Source of the DNA: a virus
Virus record (IMG/VR): IMGVR_UViG_3300018411_000066
Location: 1-25,680 of that record
Strand: one strand, 5' to 3'
Length of the DNA stretch: 25,680 nucleotides
The notes beneath the pieces were generated by a model, which ran no database searches, was not told the DNA's origin, and saw only the letters and a list, made by a program, of their open reading frames with translations. Every line of letters begins with the position of its first letter. Positions within the stretch are counted from its first letter, which is position 1. The translations under genes and the position numbers were made by a program. Positions 1 to 7,282 of this stretch are shown one piece after another.

Positions 1-283
1 AACCAGTTCCGAAATTAGCTTTAGTTGGATCTAATTCAGGATTGTTAAGATTAACCATAAATAGATTAGTAAAAGGTAGGTTGTATTGAGAAACAATATT
101 TACACCTGAGACAAGAGTCAATCCTGATATTATATCTACACCCTGTCTACTTATATCTACAGTCCATAATCCTCTACCGTTATTAGCTCTGGAATTAAGG
201 ATAACTCTAAAATCATAGTTGACGTTATTAAGACGTATAGAAAATATCTGCTCTGGATCGTTAGTTAAGGGTATTTCTATCAT
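1..283 (-). CDS. Baseplate plug protein, Pam3 gp18-like, C-terminus outside window
   Basis: The first 94 residues are visible; the gene runs off the left edge. It opens MIEIPLTNDPEQIFSI and continues with a small beta-rich domain containing NYDFRV, LWTVDIS and, towards the end, NLNNPELDP. This pattern is what I remember of the short baseplate plug protein family typified by cyanophage Pam3 gp18, which closes the tube at the baseplate centre. The family assignment is from memory. The start codon shares one base with the stop of the preceding Dit-like gene (TAATG), so the two are probably translationally coupled. Lying just downstream of tape measure and Dit-like genes fits a baseplate role. 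Confidence 0.7.
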   Translation of the reverse strand, partial: MIEIPLTNDPEQIFSIRLNNVNYDFRVILNSRANNGRGLWTVDISRQGVDIISGLTLVSGVNIVSQYNLPFTNLFMVNLNNPELDPTKANFGTG

Positions 284-897
284 TATCCACCTACCCAGTC
301 TATAACTGATTTTAATACTGATTTATTAGTCGCTTCTGCTACCGGCTTAGCTTCTTGACGACCTCTTCTAACAGCCGACTGAGCTTGCTCTTTAGGTGAA
401 CCAGCAGCTAATTGTTCAGCGCTTAATTGTACCACAACTGAGGAAGTAATTATAACTTCTTTTAACTCTATGTTCATACGGACGATACGAGATGTATCTT
501 TGTCCTGAGTTACGTTGATATTAGTTATCAACATATTTTTATACAGTTTTAATCTGGTTTGAACGTCAATCGGCTCACGAGCATTTTGTATTTGAACTAA
601 AGCGTTATAAGCAGCGTTACTACGAGTTACGTTAGAAGCAGTAGAACTTCCAAAAAGACCTGTTACCAAATCGACTATCTGGCTAAAAGCTGCACCGCCT
701 AAAGGAGTATCGCTGACTTCTGCTACTATCTTTAGCTGTATAGGTTCTACGATAGAATGATCAGTTATATCCGCTCCTAACTCTACAGGATTATCAGTAG
801 TTCTAACCGATGTATTGTGAGTCTCGCTTAACACAGCATCTAACTGAACACCACCTATAGACTTTTTGGTTCTTATAAATAGATTTTCAAAAGCCAT
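283..897 (-). CDS. Dit-like baseplate/tail protein
   Basis: This 204-residue protein starts at the ATG at 897, two bases after the tape measure stop; the longer open frame lacks a sensible start. Residues 1-65 carry the pattern usual in Dit-like baseplate hub proteins: a stretch on the target surface (GGVQLDAVLSETHNTS), then NPVELGADITDHSI, then a strand ending VAEVSDTP. The middle is Ala/Asn-rich and predicted helical, and the tail is basic (RRGRQEAKP). The likely role is to join the end of the tail tube to the baseplate. Position between tape measure and plug protein supports this. It has no visible enzymatic domain, so I would not call it a lysin. Confidence 0.72.
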   Translation of the reverse strand: MAFENLFIRTKKSIGGVQLDAVLSETHNTSVRTTDNPVELGADITDHSIVEPIQLKIVAEVSDTPLGGAAFSQIVDLVTGLFGSSTASNVTRSNAAYNALVQIQNAREPIDVQTRLKLYKNMLITNINVTQDKDTSRIVRMNIELKEVIITSSVVVQLSAEQLAAGSPKEQAQSAVRRGRQEAKPVAEATNKSVLKSVIDWVGG

Positions 898-898
898 A

Positions 899-2401
899 TT
901 ATTGATCCACCGGAGTTTCCAAGTCCTCAGCAGCTTGCTGGAACATATTATAAACACTGTTAGCGATAGTTTCAGCGCTATCTGAACCACCATTAACAGA
1001 TATCTCTACTCGGTCAACATTTATAGACCTAGAGTTGTTAGAGGTAGGAGAGCCTAAAAAGCTTAGATCTTCATTTTCAAAACCTTGTAAAGAACCAGCG
1101 GAACTAAGACCTCCAAAAAGAGCGGATATCTCAGCAGCTCTTTTGACGGCTTCTGGACCACCTACGTTTCTTTGAATCATAAGAGCTGATTCTGTCAACT
1201 CTACATCTGACTTAGGTTTTATACCAACTGAGAACTTCAAACCTTCCCATAAATCTTTTAGTTTGGTGTCACCTTTGACTATATCCATTATGTGACCCCA
1301 ACCTTCGAAAATCTTAGCGGTTAAGTCAGCTATAGTGGCAAACAAAGCAGCAACTACTCTTATTTCGTCAGCCCATTGAGGATATTTTTCAAGCATAGAA
1401 CCTATAAAAGACTCTCCACCTTCGAAGAATACCTTAGCATCCTCTGCTAACAAGCCTATCGCTGTTATTATACCTGCTATTAGCATTGGTAAAATAAACA
1501 TCGCTGCGTTCATTAGCAGAGCGCCTACAGTGACTCCTTTGATAAGACCTATTAGAGTCACAAAGTAAGCTGCTAATTTATAACCTATAAATACAGCTAC
1601 AGCTATAGAAAGTAATTTTAAAGCTTGAGTGAATTTGTCTATCCACTCTGGTATTTTCTGCTGGATGATATCCCTATTGGCTTTCCACCAGTCTGTAAAA
1701 GTGGAAACTAACTCAGTCATCATAGGAGCTAACTCTCTAGATATCGATCTAGATAAATCCTTTATTATCTTCCATAGATTAGTAAGGCTGTCTTGGAACT
1801 CAGCTGCTATAGCAGCATCTTCAGCAGTGGTGTTACCTAAAGCTTCGGCTTCGTTGATAAGCTCTCTTATTGCTTTTGGTCCTTGCTGCAATAATCTTAA
1901 AGAGTCTGAGAGTCCTAATTTGTCAGCTAACTCTATTTGCTGTCTACGATCTAGACCTTGCATCCGTTCAGAAACTTCTAATAACAAATCAGAAGTAGGT
2001 TTGAGCTGACCGTTAGCATCCTGTATAGATATTCCTAATCTACCAAAAGCTTCTATCCCTGAGCCTGATCCCATAACAGCATCGGCTATATTTTTACTAA
2101 AACTCTTAAGGGAAGAGCTCATACCGTCAGCAGAGCCGCCAGATCTCACTAAAGAGAACTGTAAAGCATCTAACATCTCTACCGATATACCTATTTCATT
2201 TGCGAACTTACCTTGTTCGTCAGATGCTTTTGTACTGGTTACAACTAAAGCAGTTAAAGCAGTAGCAGCTCCTACTACTGCTTTAGTGAGATTCTTTACT
2301 AGGTTGACGCTACCGTCTATATCCTTTTTGAAGTCGGACATCTCCTTAGGATCATATTCAAATCCTAGACCGACTAACAGTTCGTCAAGTAAAGAAGACA
2401 T
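899..2401 (-). CDS. Tail tape measure protein
   Basis: This 500-residue protein has the layout of a phage tail length ruler. The N-terminal 230 residues are helical, with repeated Ala/Ser/Leu segments (DALQFSLVRSGGSADGMSS, LKPTSDLLLEVSERMQGLD). A hydrophobic region at about 255-320 has at least two membrane-spanning segments (LLSIAVAVFIGYKLAAYFV; MFILPMLIAGIITAIGLLA). The C-terminus is polar and Ser/Asn-rich. The start shares one base with the stop of the frameshifted chaperone reading frame (TAATG) and has a GAGG ribosome site six bases upstream. At the usual ~0.15 nm per residue it would give a tail of roughly 75 nm, short for a myovirus. That length is an inference. Confidence 0.88.
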   Translation of the reverse strand: MSSLLDELLVGLGFEYDPKEMSDFKKDIDGSVNLVKNLTKAVVGAATALTALVVTSTKASDEQGKFANEIGISVEMLDALQFSLVRSGGSADGMSSSLKSFSKNIADAVMGSGSGIEAFGRLGISIQDANGQLKPTSDLLLEVSERMQGLDRRQQIELADKLGLSDSLRLLQQGPKAIRELINEAEALGNTTAEDAAIAAEFQDSLTNLWKIIKDLSRSISRELAPMMTELVSTFTDWWKANRDIIQQKIPEWIDKFTQALKLLSIAVAVFIGYKLAAYFVTLIGLIKGVTVGALLMNAAMFILPMLIAGIITAIGLLAEDAKVFFEGGESFIGSMLEKYPQWADEIRVVAALFATIADLTAKIFEGWGHIMDIVKGDTKLKDLWEGLKFSVGIKPKSDVELTESALMIQRNVGGPEAVKRAAEISALFGGLSSAGSLQGFENEDLSFLGSPTSNNSRSINVDRVEISVNGGSDSAETIANSVYNMFQQAAEDLETPVDQ

Positions 2402-2640
2402 TATTTACCTCTTGGTGGCTTAGGAGCTAAGCTAATTTTTAGATCTATTATCTCATGCATCATTAATAGATCGTCTATTGAATATGTTCCGTCTTGTAAC
2501 TCTCTCAAGCTACACATCGGAGGATCCACTAATAGAGGTCTGTGTAACATAAGATCTACATTAGGGAATCTCTTTCTGTCTAAAGGTTTTCCTTCACTTT
2601 GGCCAGAAGTCGATCTGCCAACTGGCCTTTGAACAAATTT
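2401..2640 (-). CDS. Tail assembly chaperone, -1 frameshift extension (gpT-like)
   Basis: This frame has no plausible start of its own. It is open from upstream of the slippery heptamer at 2634-2640 to a TAA at 2401-2403 that overlaps the tape measure ATG. After a -1 slip the ribosome would add 77 residues, giving a 204-residue fusion with the first 127 residues of the chaperone. The added domain contains FPNVDLMLHRPLL and then SIDDLLMMHEIIDLK, a helix like those ending other T-type chaperone extensions. It ends KPPRGK. This is the same arrangement as lambda G/GT: a short abundant chaperone and a rarer longer one, just upstream of the tape measure. Confidence 0.75.
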   Translation of the reverse strand, partial: KFVQRPVGRSTSGQSEGKPLDRKRFPNVDLMLHRPLLVDPPMCSLRELQDGTYSIDDLLMMHEIIDLKISLAPKPPRGK

Positions 2641-3014
2641 GAGTAATTTACCTGCAATACAAATAAGAAAACTTTGTAAAGATCCATCATATTGTCACCT
2701 GAGAACAACTCATTATAAGTAGTCTCTGTTATACGAGCACCGTTACAGGCAACGCCCAATACCGATTGCTTTATAATAGCAGCAATCTCTTCAGGATTAG
2801 AACTTGAGAATAAGATAGACAAACCTTCAGAGAAAGCTTTACCTTCTCCTGATTTGCTTTTAGACTTGGTATCTTCAGAGTTAGCCATAGAAGCAAAAGC
2901 TGCTCCAAATATCTTAACTAACTTGATCTTAGTGATCAAAGCTCTATCTACTGGCCACTGAGTTACACTGAACTCGTTATCGCCTATTTGTTTTGATTCT
3001 GTTTTACAAGCCAT
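2580..3014 (-). CDS. Tail assembly chaperone, zero-frame product (gpG-like)
   Basis: This 144-residue, mostly helical protein sits between tail tube and tape measure, the standard place for the tail assembly chaperone that keeps the tape measure soluble while tube subunits polymerise round it. Readable segments include WPVDRALITKIKLVKIFG near the N-terminus and SSNPEEIAAIIKQSVLGVACNG in the middle. The start has a GGGAG ribosome site. Its last 17 codons overlap the -1 frame described separately, so two products are expected. Assignment rests mainly on position, size and the frameshift signal; sequence alone gives only moderate support. Confidence 0.75.
   Translation of the reverse strand: MACKTESKQIGDNEFSVTQWPVDRALITKIKLVKIFGAAFASMANSEDTKSKSKSGEGKAFSEGLSILFSSSNPEEIAAIIKQSVLGVACNGARITETTYNELFSGDNMMDLYKVFLFVLQVNYSNLFKGQLADRLLAKVKENL
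2634..2640 (-). promoter_or_regulatory. Programmed -1 ribosomal slippery site A AAT TTG
   Basis: On the leftward strand the zero-frame codons AAT TTG are preceded by A, giving AAATTTG, a full X-XXY-YYZ heptamer. Both tRNAs can re-pair on AAA TTT after slipping back one base. It lies 54 nt before the zero-frame stop, inside the only stretch where both frames are open. No strong hairpin was identified just downstream by eye. Confidence 0.72.
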
Positions 3015-3052
3015 TATAAACTCCCGAAAGTTTACCCTGCCGAGTTAAAGAT

Positions 3053-3110
3053 CCGAGGAGGAGCGTCCCAAGTAGGCCGGGATTTTTGAAACGCTTTTGT
3101 TCCTCCTCGG
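3053..3110 (-). other. Strong hairpin between tail tube and chaperone genes
   Basis: The arms CCGAGGAGGA (3053-3062) and TCCTCCTCGG (3101-3110) are perfect 10-bp complements. An inner GCGT/ACGC pair (3063-3066 with 3091-3094) extends the stem across a 6-nt bulge. In the leftward transcript it begins eight bases after the tube stop and ends before the chaperone ribosome site. It lacks a clean U-run, so it is not a textbook intrinsic terminator. It may lower downstream expression or protect the 3' end of the tube message. The arms are Shine-Dalgarno-like, but no start codon follows them. Confidence 0.6.
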
Positions 3111-3117
3111 AAAAACT

Positions 3118-3537
3118 TTAAGATCCTGCGTGAAGCATATCCAAACGCTCTACTACAATTTCCCATTCCTGAGCGTTAGCGTTAGTACCGCGTACCATTG
3201 CAGCAGGACGAGGAATATACCCTTGAGTACCGCTACCTAAGTCAAAACCTTTGGTATCTTTAAACTGTACAAAGACAGGTATGAAAGCACCGTTTTCCTG
3301 AGAAGATATCAAACCTGAAAGCAAGCGATTACTTGTAGAGGTTTGCATCAAGCGGAAACGAACTGAACCGCTACGATCAGCGCTTATAGATACAGTCATT
3401 TCACCATCTGTACCAATCTTATGAGCGGCTGAGTCTGACAGTCGCTCTAAGGTTATAACGTCGTCACCTTCGTCGTAACCTTGCATCTCAACACCGTTGA
3501 CCAGTAAGAGAGTATTTAAAAAGCTATAATCTTTCAT
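3118..3537 (-). CDS. Tail tube protein (DUF3277-like)
   Basis: This 139-residue protein opens MKDYSFLNTLLLVNGVEMQGYDEGDDVITLERL. A small beta-rich domain follows, with SADRSGSVRFRLMQTSTSNRLLS in the middle and AQEWEIVVERLDMLHAG at the end. That order matches the DUF3277 family of myophage tube proteins, which stack into the inner tube of the contractile tail. The gene directly follows the sheath gene, as in relatives. It has a good AAGGAG ribosome site, and codon use leans to CGT and ATC, as expected for an abundant structural protein. A strong hairpin lies just past the stop. Confidence 0.85.
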   Translation of the reverse strand: MKDYSFLNTLLLVNGVEMQGYDEGDDVITLERLSDSAAHKIGTDGEMTVSISADRSGSVRFRLMQTSTSNRLLSGLISSQENGAFIPVFVQFKDTKGFDLGSGTQGYIPRPAAMVRGTNANAQEWEIVVERLDMLHAGS

Positions 3538-3548
3538 TCAATCGCTCC

Positions 3549-5030
3549 TTAGCGCTCAAAAGTACCATTGATCTGAACGCCGTGTATAGCACCAGCGCCT
3601 AAGATAGTAAAACTCAAACCGCCGTAGAATCGAGCTTCTTTGTCCGACTGGTTTACTTCAGCTACTGGAGTCACTACTGTAATGTACCCTTTCGGTAAGA
3701 ACTCACCGTCGATTGTAGTTCCTGGAGCCGCTAAACCGTTACGGACTGCTTCGTCAAGAGCTTTGATAGTTTGCTGCTCTAAAGAAGCAGTACCTTTGTC
3801 GGTATACGGCACTTTAGTCGTACGGGTTAACATGTAACCAAAGACGTTAGTTTGGATTGCATTTTCTAACCAATCTAAACCATGCACTTCGTCAAAGAAA
3901 ACACCACTAGCCATTTTAGACTCTGCGAACATCACACTAGCACCTACACTAATTAGACAGTTGATATTCTTACTGTCTAATACCGCTTTTTCACCTTGAG
4001 TGATGCTTTCAACTGTAATACCTGGAAGTTGTTTAAATTTCAGAGTAATAGTACTATTAGGCTGACCAAAGTTAACGGTAAAAGCACGACCCAAAACAGA
4101 CGCAGAGGGATACTGGTCAGGATAAGAACTGAAAGTAGTAATGGTACGACGATAACTAGCCAGCTTAAGAACACTACCGATATCGTTAGTCGTAACAGAA
4201 TCGGAAGCATCTGGGTTATTAGTAGTGTTTCCAAATACTTTAGTACGAGCTTCAGCCCATGTAGCAGCCGCAACCACTGCATCTTCACCGTTGATTTGAA
4301 CACCATCGCGGACTTCTTTAGTGAATATAAAGCCATACCAGTCTGTACTCACGTTTTGAATCGCGTTTAAGCTTGCTGTGATAGTCTCAGCCGCTATGCC
4401 GTTAGCTTTAGTAGCTAAACCTTGACGCAAACGTAAAAGCTCACTGATGTCTGTACCGCTGGCCGCTGGCGCTGCAAAACTGATTGTAGAGAGATCCCCA
4501 GTAGTACCAGAACCGATTAAGAACCGACCACCTGAAAACACGCAAGTTGCTAAGGTAAAACCACCTGTAGCTACTGCTCGCAACGCTGTTTGGATTATAC
4601 CGGCTGCTTGACTAAAGTCAGTAATACCGCTAAAATTTAAACCAGTTATATCTTTGCTAGTTCCGTCAATATTAATACTAAAAGAACCGGCGACGATATC
4701 TTCTAATAATAGTAGAGAAGCATCCTCGTCAACAAAACTACCACCTCGTAATTGAGCAGACTGAGCTGTTGGATAGCGAGTACTAACTCTTAATTGAGTT
4801 GGTTTAGGTTGTTGACCGAAATAAGCAGAAGCAGCTTTCACTACTTCAGAATCAGCAGGCCATTCAGCGGTAACGCCGTCCAGATTTGAATAAGAACGTA
4901 TACGCTCAGCAACCCCAATAACACCAGTTTCTGCGGTGATGATATTGAGAGTGCCAAACCCTGCTCTTGCTGGAAAAGTCGCACCTACTGCAATGCTGAC
5001 GTTAACCACTGTAGAAACTGGAATTGTCAT
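3549..5030 (-). CDS. Contractile tail sheath protein (DUF3383-like)
   Basis: This 493-residue protein starts MTIPVSTVVNVSIAV. Early it has the segment FGTLNIITAE and then SYSNLDGVTAEWPADSEVV-KAASAYFGQQPKPTQLRVSTR, the characteristic start of DUF3383 sheath proteins. The middle is beta-rich (GFTLATCVFSGGRFLIGSGT). The C-terminal third holds LKFKQLPGITVESITQGEKAV, FFDEVHGLDWLENAIQTNVF and GYITVVTP, all typical of the sheath polymerisation domain. It would form the contractile outer tube. The gene is followed by the tube gene and preceded by neck genes. Family length is close to 500 residues, so it appears complete. Confidence 0.9.
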   Translation of the reverse strand: MTIPVSTVVNVSIAVGATFPARAGFGTLNIITAETGVIGVAERIRSYSNLDGVTAEWPADSEVVKAASAYFGQQPKPTQLRVSTRYPTAQSAQLRGGSFVDEDASLLLLEDIVAGSFSINIDGTSKDITGLNFSGITDFSQAAGIIQTALRAVATGGFTLATCVFSGGRFLIGSGTTGDLSTISFAAPAASGTDISELLRLRQGLATKANGIAAETITASLNAIQNVSTDWYGFIFTKEVRDGVQINGEDAVVAAATWAEARTKVFGNTTNNPDASDSVTTNDIGSVLKLASYRRTITTFSSYPDQYPSASVLGRAFTVNFGQPNSTITLKFKQLPGITVESITQGEKAVLDSKNINCLISVGASVMFAESKMASGVFFDEVHGLDWLENAIQTNVFGYMLTRTTKVPYTDKGTASLEQQTIKALDEAVRNGLAAPGTTIDGEFLPKGYITVVTPVAEVNQSDKEARFYGGLSFTILGAGAIHGVQINGTFER

Positions 5031-5031
5031 G

Positions 5032-5568
5032 TTATTGCACCTCTATATTAAAATTATAAACTAAACCGCGAGCTTGATATTCACCTTCAATATTAAGAAC
5101 TTGTATAGATCTTATTATATCTGTATCTGTACTCACTGTACTTAACACAATATCAAATTGTGATCTTTCTTCCCAGCCGTTTTCTAAAGGCTCGTCTATT
5201 TCTCTAACGTCAGATCTAGTTAGAAGACCTAACCCAGCAGCTGAAAATAAAGACTGTATAGATTCTCTTACTAATCCTATCTTAACCTTACGAGCATTAT
5301 CGTAAGCGTTATCCCTGTAGAAATTTAAAGAGATCATAAGCTTTCTATAACCTCTTATAGTTTCTGTAATATCAGGATCGTCAATATTATCAGTTAGTGT
5401 ATGCTCTTCCCATCCTACAGCAGTGTCTAGCATGACATCTACGTCAGCATAAGCACCTATCGGTCTAGGAGCATCTTTTTGCTTGGCTTTTATTGTGTAT
5501 CCTGGAGAAGATAAAAGCAAGTTAACAGTGTCCCGAATTAACTTATTTATAGCATCAGAAGGTATCAT
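5032..5568 (-). CDS. Tail terminator / neck protein
   Basis: The ATG at 5568 overlaps the upstream stop as TAATG; the longer frame to 5613 begins with TTG inside the previous gene and is unlikely. The product is 178 residues: MIPSDAINKLIRDTVNLLLSSPGYTIKAKQ, then a strand-rich part with IGAYADVDVMLDT, and FYRDNAYDNARKVKIGLVRESIQ. This resembles the neck or tail-terminator proteins found just before DUF3383 sheath genes (LIC_12616-like). Such proteins cap the tube at its head end. It has dense AGA and ATA codons, unlike the neighbouring sheath gene. Confidence 0.65.
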   Translation of the reverse strand: MIPSDAINKLIRDTVNLLLSSPGYTIKAKQKDAPRPIGAYADVDVMLDTAVGWEEHTLTDNIDDPDITETIRGYRKLMISLNFYRDNAYDNARKVKIGLVRESIQSLFSAAGLGLLTRSDVREIDEPLENGWEERSQFDIVLSTVSTDTDIIRSIQVLNIEGEYQARGLVYNFNIEVQ

Positions 5569-5921
5569 TAATCTCTTACTCCATAAGCTATACAATGACC
5601 AAACACAATCCAACCTTCTACTCGTATTATCTTATACCAGTTACCATTATACTTAACTCGGTCGGCTTGTATGTTGTCTTTATCTATAGTAGGTCTTAGA
5701 AGTTTATTACATATAAACTTGAACATATCTTTGTTCCGCTCACCTTCCGGTAAAACCATTGCTTCTTCTGGGGTAGGTTGTTGAGGACTAAGTAGAACTT
5801 TAAAAAGCGAATCAGGAGCTTTAACATAAACGCCGTCTACGTAACTACCTAATCCTTTCCGCTCAACTACAGTTAGTATAGCAGTGTCGGAGTCTAAAGC
5901 TTCGGATACATTAATAGGCAT
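5568..5921 (-). CDS. Head closure / neck protein
   Basis: This 117-residue beta-rich protein begins MPINVSEALDSDTAILTVVERKGLGSYVDG and ends VKYNGNWYKIIRVEGWIVFGHCIAYGVRD. The last part (strand, WYKIIRVEGW, strand) is typical of small neck adaptors whose C-terminal barrel faces the tail, as in head closure proteins. It overlaps its neighbours on both sides by a single base (TAATG), so it belongs to a coupled translational unit of neck genes. I recognise the class, not a specific family. Confidence 0.55.
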   Translation of the reverse strand: MPINVSEALDSDTAILTVVERKGLGSYVDGVYVKAPDSLFKVLLSPQQPTPEEAMVLPEGERNKDMFKFICNKLLRPTIDKDNIQADRVKYNGNWYKIIRVEGWIVFGHCIAYGVRD

Positions 5922-6373
5922 TACTCACCTACCTGATAAGTTATAGATTGTCTTAAGTGGCCTGTATCTATTAGAGGATTACCTTCTCTATATTTTAAAG
6001 CAGGTTCTTTGATAGTCTCTATTTTCATCTGGACATCTCCTTGGACTTTTATACCTAGTAGATCTAAAGCTTTATCCATTGTCATCTTACCAGATATAAT
6101 ATGACCTGCTAGTTTACCTATCATCTCACGATATTCTTTACGTCTTTCGACTAATGTGCTTCTGAGGTAGCTACGAGCGGGAACTCCTCTAGCAGGACTA
6201 CCGAACTCATGTACTGTACCTACCATTATAACGCTAGTTCCGTCAGGATAAGGATTAGAACCTTTTGGTAAGCCTACTTTTACAGATGTCGGTCCTTGTA
6301 AAAGAGAACCTAACTTCTCAAGCTCTTTTATAGCCTTTTCTGGTCTCTTAAGAACTTTAGTCTTGGATTTCAT
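5921..6373 (-). CDS. HK97 gp10-like neck protein
   Basis: I place the start at the ATG at 6373, which overlaps the upstream stop as ATGA; the longer frame opens with TTG. The product has 150 residues. Residues 30-75 read SVKVGLPKGSNPYPDGTSVI, VGTVHEFGSPARGVPARSYLR. This matches the HK97 gp10 fold, where a short strand, HEFG and PARSFLR are the conserved signature. After a helical section with REMIGKLAGHI it ends GNPLIDTGHLRQSITYQVGE; L-x-D-T-G-x-L-x-x-S-I is also usual in the family. It should act at the head-tail joint or tail completion. Confidence 0.8.
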   Translation of the reverse strand: MKSKTKVLKRPEKAIKELEKLGSLLQGPTSVKVGLPKGSNPYPDGTSVIMVGTVHEFGSPARGVPARSYLRSTLVERRKEYREMIGKLAGHIISGKMTMDKALDLLGIKVQGDVQMKIETIKEPALKYREGNPLIDTGHLRQSITYQVGE

Positions 6374-6765
6374 AATCCGCTTGCAACCAGTACACCGGCA
6401 AAGCAAGAACGCCTAACTATAAGGAATTGCTGACCATAAGAAGTACTTGACAAAAAGTCGTCTTGATCAGATCTGTCTTTAGCTACAGAACCTCTTGTCA
6501 CACTAACACCGCCAGCTGATTTACTGGTTATAGAACCGGATTTACTGTTACTGTCACCGGCTGCAGAATCCGTAGCGGACTTTAATAAATGAGCTACCAG
6601 ATAAGCCTGAGCATAGTTGTACTTACCGCACCAGCGAGATTCTTGATCACCCATATAAACTAAGATAGAATCTTCAATCATCATCTGTATTTTTACGTCA
6701 GAGTACATATCTACATCTGAGAACTCTTCAAATCTTAACCGGATATCAGCTACTGTTGCGGTCAT
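6370..6765 (-). CDS. Head-tail connector, DUF4054-like
   Basis: A 131-residue protein with the order expected of DUF4054 adaptors: DIRLRFEEFSDVDMYSDVKIQMMIEDS, then SRWCGKYNYAQAYLVAHLLKSA, a Gly/Ser-rich insert (SKSGSITSKSAGGVSVT), and SSTSYGQQFLIVRRS near the end. This helical class attaches below the portal. The AHLL helix and the SYGQQF segment are the clearest matches. The gene has an AGAGG ribosome site and overlaps the next gene by four bases. Confidence 0.78.
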   Translation of the reverse strand: MTATVADIRLRFEEFSDVDMYSDVKIQMMIEDSILVYMGDQESRWCGKYNYAQAYLVAHLLKSATDSAAGDSNSKSGSITSKSAGGVSVTRGSVAKDRSDQDDFLSSTSYGQQFLIVRRSCFAGVLVASGL

Positions 6766-6766
6766 G

Positions 6767-7162
6767 TTAACCTCTAGTTAGTAAGAATATTATCAAAGCA
6801 GAAAGCAATCCAGCTAACCACTTTAAAGCTTCCTTACCTATATCTTTGTGACCTTTACCTACATCAAGTTGATGCTCTATAACATCCACTTTGTCACTCA
6901 CCGCCTTGATGTTTTCTTGTACATTGCTTATTATTCTTTCTATGGTAGCTTTATCTCCATGATTAGCTTGCCATAATTCGGATTCTCTAAGTCTAATATC
7001 GTGGTTGTCTAATCTATTACCGTATCTTGACAGAGCGTGATCATGATTATTAACTCTTTCTTCAAGACGCACAACTTCTTTAAGCTGACTGTCGATGTTA
7101 GTCAGCTTATCTTGCATAGAGTCTAACAATTTCCAAAGTCTAGCTATAGAAAACTGTTCCAT
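6767..7162 (-). CDS. Coiled-coil protein with C-terminal membrane anchor
   Basis: The shortest credible product starts at the ATG at 7162 (131 residues) with an AGAGG site about ten bases upstream. A TTG at 7198 with AAGGA seven bases before it is an equally arguable start, adding 12 residues. The protein is one long heptad-rich helix (LLDSMQDKLTNIDSQLKEV, RLEERVNNHDHALSRYGNRL). It ends in one hydrophobic segment LAGLLSALIIFLLTRG. This plan, coiled coil plus a single C-terminal transmembrane helix, is like XhlA-type membrane proteins or spanin/holin accessories. Its place between capsid and neck genes is unusual for lysis. Function is unknown. Confidence 0.6.
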   Translation of the reverse strand: MEQFSIARLWKLLDSMQDKLTNIDSQLKEVVRLEERVNNHDHALSRYGNRLDNHDIRLRESELWQANHGDKATIERIISNVQENIKAVSDKVDVIEHQLDVGKGHKDIGKEALKWLAGLLSALIIFLLTRG

Positions 7163-7214
7163 TGATTCTAAACCTCTGAGATTGTCGTTATTACTCAACT
7201 TCTCATCCTTATAA

Positions 7215-7256
7215 TTCTTTTCAATTAAATACTGAGTAATACTTAATTGAAAAGAA
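7215..7256 (-). promoter_or_regulatory. Possible antiterminator hairpin before the neck genes
   Basis: The arms TTCTTTTCAATTAA (7215-7228) and TTAATTGAAAAGAA (7243-7256) are perfect 14-bp complements with a 14-nt loop. In the leftward transcript this hairpin ends just before the ribosome site of the coiled-coil gene. Seven bases of its 5' arm (in the transcript) are shared with the 3' arm of the neighbouring 11-bp hairpin, so only one of the two can form at a time. Confidence 0.6.
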
Positions 7257-7277
7257 CCCTAGTATCAGGGTTCTTTT
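7250..7277 (-). terminator. Intrinsic-terminator-like hairpin after the capsid operon
   Basis: AAAAGAACCCT (7250-7260) and AGGGTTCTTTT (7267-7277) form a perfect 11-bp stem with a 6-nt loop. It lies five bases after the stop of the gene at 7283-7747. In the leftward transcript the stem is followed by U-rich sequence (TTCTTTTC), as expected of an intrinsic terminator. The same bases overlap a longer alternative hairpin. Confidence 0.68.
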
Positions 7278-7282
7278 GTATT

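Noticed and set aside
1629-4370. Plus-strand reading frames inside tape measure and sheath genes
   Set aside because: They lie opposite strong leftward genes, lack ribosome sites and have no recognisable protein motifs.
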